Positions 14,513 to 15,196 of a stretch of DNA of 15,196 nucleotides are shown here, piece by piece; positions within the stretch are counted from its first letter, which is position 1; the number at the start of each line of letters is the position of its first letter. The stretch is taken from assembly GCA_036556965.1 (NCBI GenBank), contig DATBIO010000309.1, forward strand, positions 1 through 15,196, read 5' to 3'. The notes under the pieces were generated by a model, which saw only the letters and a program-made list of their open reading frames with translations, did no database searches and was not told the DNA's origin. The DNA comes from DATBIO01 sp036556965 (lineage in GTDB: Bacteria; Acidobacteriota; Vicinamibacteria; Fen-336). A program made the translations under genes and the position numbers.

Positions 14513-15196
14513 ATGGCCCCGCTTCGCAGCGACGACGGCATCAGCCGCCGTGACTTCATCAACGGCATGCTCGTGGCCGCCGGCGGAGCCATGGCGGGTG
14601 GGCTCGCCCCCCGCGGGGCCGAGGCCTGCGTGGACATCGGCAGGAACGTGTGCGACGGCTCCATCGGCCTCGATCCGCGCGCGCTGCGCGGGGGCAACCT
14701 GCCCACCGCCTTCCGGGTCGCGCACTGGCTGCGCGACGACCGCCTGACCTTCTCGCGCAACAGCGTGCGGGTGGGCAAGCCGGGCTGCGACGACGTCCAC
14801 GGCACCTTTCCCATCGAGGCGGACAACGGGAGCTACGACGTCATCATCGCGGGGAGCGGCATGTCCGGCCTGGCCGCGGCCTTCTACCTGCGGCGCCAGC
14901 GGCCCGGCACGCGCGTCCTCCTCCTGGACGTCAACGCGGAGTTCGGGGGCAACGCCGGCCGCGATGACGCCGCGCCCATCCCCATGCCTTCCGCCACCGG
15001 CGGCGCGTACGCCGTCACGCCCTACGCCGATTTCCTGGAAGAGATCTACGGCGTCACCGGCATCGACTGGGCGGCCCACTACGTGCCCGACCCCTTCTAC
15101 AACTACTTCTTCGACGACCGCACGCCGCACGTGCTCCCGGGCACGCGCGGGTGGACGCGCGACGTCTACGGCGCGGGCGTGGGCGACATGCCATAC
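14513..15196 (+). CDS. Second Tat-exported FAD oxidoreductase, SpdH-like paralogue (partial)
   Basis: The frame runs from ATG 14513 to the window edge without a stop (228 residues seen), so the 3' end is missing. The N-terminus holds the twin-arginine motif SRRDFINGM, almost the same as TRRDFLNGV of the flavoprotein in the amine operon. A shared pre-Rossmann block follows (ALRGGN...FRVAHWLRDD versus GLRGSH...WEASHALRDG), then the FAD motif GSGMSG (114-119) and LLLDVNAEFGGNAGRD. It is the same family as the spermidine-dehydrogenase-like enzyme but clearly diverged: extra cysteines occur at residues 39, 47 and 92, and the FGGHARRNEF block is replaced by FGGNAGRD. AGGAGG (14503-14508) lies 4 nt upstream of the start. 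The substrate is unknown; an exported amine-oxidising flavoenzyme is inferred. Confidence 0.8.
   Translation, partial: MAPLRSDDGISRRDFINGMLVAAGGAMAGGLAPRGAEACVDIGRNVCDGSIGLDPRALRGGNLPTAFRVAHWLRDDRLTFSRNSVRVGKPGCDDVHGTFPIEADNGSYDVIIAGSGMSGLAAAFYLRRQRPGTRVLLLDVNAEFGGNAGRDDAAPIPMPSATGGAYAVTPYADFLEEIYGVTGIDWAAHYVPDPFYNYFFDDRTPHVLPGTRGWTRDVYGAGVGDMPY

Noticed and set aside
12742..14826. Long - strand open frame continuous with the beta-barrel gene
   Set aside because: Upstream of 12741 it is an alternative-frame reading of the amidohydrolase gene; the signal peptide marks the real start.
1..15196. Mobile elements, CRISPR, tRNA/rRNA, toxin-antitoxin or defence genes
   Set aside because: None of the coding or repeat structure fits: no transposase, integrase, spaced direct repeats or tRNA-like cloverleaf was seen by reading.

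Overview
The window is very GC-rich DNA (roughly three quarters G+C by eye) packed with genes. It has a Gram-negative look: a small outer-membrane beta-barrel protein, two Tat-exported flavoenzymes and several Sec-exported periplasmic or outer-membrane-side proteins. WPQFLGP-type propeller proteins, a secreted ceramidase and YCF48-type repeats together suggest a soil or environmental bacterium such as Myxococcota or Acidobacteriota. This taxonomic guess is an inference. No phage, transposon, CRISPR, tRNA or rRNA was seen, and no gap between genes exceeds about 180 bases.

Layout: (1) 1-402, the C-terminal end of a YCF48/BNR-like repeat protein (+). (2) 459-929, a small PhnB-like VOC protein (-). 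(3) 1083-7132, a four-gene + strand operon: aldehyde dehydrogenase, Tat-exported spermidine-dehydrogenase-like flavoprotein, APC amine/amino-acid permease, and PuuB/DAO-type FAD amine oxidoreductase. Its junctions are extremely tight (TGA|GTG, a CTGA overlap, and TGA-3 nt-GTG). (4) 7227-9467, a secreted neutral ceramidase with an extra eight-cysteine tail. (5) 9643-12110, two tandem exported 410-residue PQQ-like beta-propellers. (6) 14438-12133 on the - strand, an exported YtcJ-type amidohydrolase followed by the outer-membrane beta-barrel protein. (7) 14513 to the window end, a second, divergent Tat flavoprotein related to the one in the operon; it is cut by the window edge.

The operon reads as an amine catabolism unit. 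The permease would import polyamine or an aminated product, the two flavoenzymes would oxidise amines to aminoaldehydes, and the betaine/aminobutyraldehyde-type ALDH would oxidise the aldehyde to an acid such as GABA. No glutamylputrescine synthetase (PuuA) or hydrolase (PuuD) is present, so the canonical glutamylated Puu route is not complete here. The main non-coding signals are a perfect 12-bp-arm dyad upstream of the operon, a 12-bp palindrome in the spacer of a TTGACA promoter before the last flavoprotein, an apparently leaderless start for the amidohydrolase, and an unusually A/T-rich regulatory stretch before the propeller pair.
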